8,445 nt of DNA, taken from an uncultured Neisseriaceae bacterium (GTDB lineage: Bacteria > Pseudomonadota > Gammaproteobacteria > Burkholderiales > UBA11063). The number at the start of each line of letters is the position of its first letter. Position 1 is the first letter of the stretch. The notes beneath the pieces were generated by a model, which had not been told where the DNA came from, ran no database searches, and saw nothing but the letters and a program-made list of their open reading frames with translations. The DNA lies in contig CAITEL010000087.1 in NCBI GenBank assembly GCA_903891375.1, forward strand, positions 1 to 8,445, written 5' to 3'. The position numbers and the translations under genes were made by a program. This document shows, piece by piece, positions 6,417 to 8,445 of the stretch.

Positions 6417-8309
6417 TTAATATAGTACTCTAAATTTAATTGTATGCGTTATTTGTTTTAATTCATTAATCAATTCTTTATCAAAGGTTTTATTTATATC
6501 AGTGATAATATAACCGACTTGTTCATTGGTACGTAATGATTGCCATAGCACATTTATATTATGTTTAGCAAATAACTGATTGATTTGCGCTAAGATCCCT
6601 GGTACATTCTCATGAATATGAATTAATCTATGTGCATCTTTTAATAAGGGTAACTGCACAACTGGCAAATTAACACTTTGAGTTGTATCGCCCATATTTA
6701 CATAATTAATAATGCGTCTTGCTACAAAATCACCTATATTTAATTGCGCTTCTTCAGTACTTCCACCGACATGAGGCGTGAGTATTACATTATCAAAATC
6801 CCGCAGTTCATTAATAAATTCTTCTTTATTATTCTTAGGTTCATAAGGAAACACATCAATACCCACCCCAAGAAACCTACCATTTCTTAAATTAGTAATT
6901 AATGCTTCAATATCAACCACATGCCCACGACTTAAATTAATAAAAATAGCATTGTCTTTCATTAATGAAAATTCGTAAGCTCCAATTAATTTAGCGTTTT
7001 CACGTCTACCATCAACATGAAGCGTCACTACATCAGACTCCTGCAATAACTCATCTAAACTATCACATTTTTTAGCATTACCTAAATGTAATCTTTCCAC
7101 AACATCATAATAATATACTTGCATACCTAATGATTCGGCTAAAACCGATAGTTGTGAACCAATATTGCCATAGCCAACAATTCCTAATTTCTTACCACGA
7201 ATTTCAAAGCTATTCTCAGCCGATTTATTCCATACCCCATCATGTAATTTATTACTTTGCTGTATAGTTTTTCTGAATAACATTATAATTTCACCAATTA
7301 CTAGTTCTACTACGCTCCTTGTATTACTATAAGGCGCATTGAAAACACATACACCTTTCGTGGTGGCATAGTCCAAGTCAATTTGATTAGTACCTATACA
7401 AAATGCACCAATTGTCACTAATTTTTCAGCACAATCTAATACTCGCTTTGAAACTGTCGTCTTTGATCTAATTCCCAACACAGAAATATCTTTGATCTTC
7501 TCACATAATTCATCTTCCGATAAACTACCTTTTATTCGTTCTACAGTATATCCATCTTTATACAATAAATTAAATCCAGTATCATGAATATTTTCTAAGA
7601 GTAATACTTTAATACGGTTTTTTGGATAAGAAATAGTCATTGGTAAATTATTTTGATATAAAAATTCATCAAAGTTTGGTACAACATAATTAGCTTTTTC
7701 TATAACTTTCTCACGGCTCACATTTTCAATAAAAGCATAAAAATGCACGTTATTGCCAACTTGTGTTATCTCGTAATCAGTCATACCATCACCAACAACA
7801 AAAATATCTCCCGCTAAATTCAAATTTTTAACTACAATAGCTTTACCTTGCTCCATACATAATGGGTTGGATTCATCAAAACCAATGATATTATCTTCTG
7901 CATCATATTTAAATGTATTAGCGTATACATGGCTTTCATTAATTCCATATTCTGTAACAACAGGCACAATATATTCTTTAAAACCACTCGATACAATAAA
8001 TACATTATCTGCAAATTGTTTAAAAAAATCAATATTACGCTTTATTGAATTAGAGATTTTATGCTTAAGCTCCTGCACTAATACGTTAATTTGTGACTTA
8101 TTGGGATTGAGTAAATTTAAGCGCTCTACTAAACTACCAGTTATTGATATGCCACCATCCATTCCAGCACTTGTTATTCCAATGATTTTTTGTATAATTT
8201 CATCTTTATTTGAATGATTATTCAGTACAATTTTAGCTAACTCATCCAATGCCTCAACACGAATAAAGGTACTATCAAAATCAATTACATAGTATTTATT
8301 TTTTAACAT
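6417..8309 (-). CDS. serA: Fused phosphoserine phosphatase / D-3-phosphoglycerate dehydrogenase (SerB-SerA)
   Basis: This 630-aa protein joins two serine-pathway enzymes. Residues 1-220 are a HAD phosphatase with nucleophile motif DFDST (10-14), SSG (107-109), K156 and GDGMTD (173-178). Residues 231-550 are a dehydrogenase much like E. coli SerA: RSKT (281-284), GAFCIGTNQIDLD (301-313), NAD-binding GYGNIG (379-384) with D402, and catalytic R461, E490 and H513. Residues 558-630 are an ACT domain ending in RVLY. H566, N568 and N586 correspond to the E. coli serine-binding residues H344, N346 and N364, so feedback inhibition by serine is probably kept. The protein carries the first and last steps; the middle transaminase (SerC) is not here. 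The layout resembles SerB-SerA fusions known from Bacteroidetes. An in-frame TAA at 8327-8325 makes the ATG at 8309 the first possible start; its Shine-Dalgarno is weak (AAAGAAAG). Confidence 0.95.
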   Translation of the reverse strand: MLKNKYYVIDFDSTFIRVEALDELAKIVLNNHSNKDEIIQKIIGITSAGMDGGISITGSLVERLNLLNPNKSQINVLVQELKHKISNSIKRNIDFFKQFADNVFIVSSGFKEYIVPVVTEYGINESHVYANTFKYDAEDNIIGFDESNPLCMEQGKAIVVKNLNLAGDIFVVGDGMTDYEITQVGNNVHFYAFIENVSREKVIEKANYVVPNFDEFLYQNNLPMTISYPKNRIKVLLLENIHDTGFNLLYKDGYTVERIKGSLSEDELCEKIKDISVLGIRSKTTVSKRVLDCAEKLVTIGAFCIGTNQIDLDYATTKGVCVFNAPYSNTRSVVELVIGEIIMLFRKTIQQSNKLHDGVWNKSAENSFEIRGKKLGIVGYGNIGSQLSVLAESLGMQVYYYDVVERLHLGNAKKCDSLDELLQESDVVTLHVDGRRENAKLIGAYEFSLMKDNAIFINLSRGHVVDIEALITNLRNGRFLGVGIDVFPYEPKNNKEEFINELRDFDNVILTPHVGGSTEEAQLNIGDFVARRIINYVNMGDTTQSVNLPVVQLPLLKDAHRLIHIHENVPGILAQINQLFAKHNINVLWQSLRTNEQVGYIITDINKTFDKELINELKQITHTIKFRVLY

Positions 8310-8390
8310 ATTAAATTTCTTTCTTTAATGAAGCCATATGAAGATTGTAAGTACCTAGACAAATGTTATCTGGTATTTTATTTAAGGATA

Positions 8391-8419
8391 TTTATGTCCT
8401 TTAAATTTAATAAGGGCAA
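8391..8419 (-). promoter_or_regulatory. Candidate sigma-70 promoter for the serB-serA operon
   Basis: On the minus strand TTGCCC (8419-8414, four of six matches to TTGACA) is followed after 17 bases by CATAAA (8396-8391, four of six matches to TATAAT). This would give a leader of about 75 nt. A small stem AAGGATA/TGTCCTT (8384-8390 with 8395-8401, one G-U) overlaps the -10. Such matches are common by chance in AT-rich DNA, so support is modest. Confidence 0.4.
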
Positions 8420-8420
8420 T

Positions 8421-8445
8421 GGCTGGATCCCAGCCTACGCTGGGA
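8421..8445. repeat. Edge of a GC-rich inverted repeat running off the window
   Basis: TCCCAGC (8428-8434) and GCTGGGA (8439-8445) form a perfect 7-bp stem around CTAC. GGCTGG (8421-8426) can instead pair with CCAGCC (8430-8435), so two mutually exclusive hairpins are possible. The stretch is far richer in G+C than its surroundings. It resembles the 'TGGATCCC...GGGA' dispersed palindromes found between genes in many proteobacterial genomes, but the right side is cut, so family membership is a guess from appearance. Confidence 0.55.

Noticed and set aside
7867..8217. Open frame of 116 codons on the plus strand opposite the phosphatase domain
   Set aside because: It lies wholly antisense to a strongly conserved enzyme domain, has no ribosome site that I can see and no recognisable motif.
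1..8445. CRISPR array, tRNA, rRNA, transposase or phage genes
   Set aside because: No regularly spaced repeats, cloverleaf-like sequence or mobile-element coding region was found on either strand.

Overview
This window is AT-rich DNA (roughly one third G+C by eye) from a Gram-negative bacterium. An LPS-export cluster (lptC-lptA-lptB) shows that the cell has an LPS-type outer membrane. High AT content, dispersed palindromic repeats between genes and a truncated sensor gene would fit a host-associated proteobacterium, for example an intracellular alpha- or gammaproteobacterial lineage. That placement is inference; nothing here fixes the taxon.

Left part, plus strand (1-2526): the 3' end of an lptC-like gene, then lptA and lptB, which overlap by 11 nt. 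Together they encode the periplasmic bridge and the ATPase of the Lpt machine that moves LPS from the inner to the outer membrane. After a 190-nt gap that holds a large palindromic repeat (element A) comes a trimeric-type purine nucleoside phosphorylase gene (punA), started by TTG.

Centre (2527-2633): the 107-nt gap between the convergent punA and kdpD-like genes is almost entirely a second copy of the repeat family (element B). A and B share a central core and the same concentric hairpin geometry, but their stem arms differ while staying self-complementary. This is the most unusual signal in the window.

Right part, minus strand (8309 to 2634): four tightly packed genes, probably one transcript. 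In order of transcription they are a fused phosphoserine phosphatase / 3-phosphoglycerate dehydrogenase (SerB-SerA, 630 aa), a GT22 (ALG9/PIG-B type) membrane glycosyltransferase, a thioredoxin-like [2Fe-2S] ferredoxin, and a KdpD-type sensor that stops immediately before the histidine-kinase H-box. Spacings are 2 nt, 11 nt and a 4-nt ATGA overlap. The fused enzyme gives two of the three steps of serine synthesis. The other three genes have no obvious shared pathway with it, so co-transcription may reflect packing rather than joint function.

The right end (8310-8445) holds the leader of the minus-strand operon, with a plausible promoter, and part of another inverted-repeat sequence that runs off the window. 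No tRNA, rRNA, CRISPR array, transposase or phage gene was seen.
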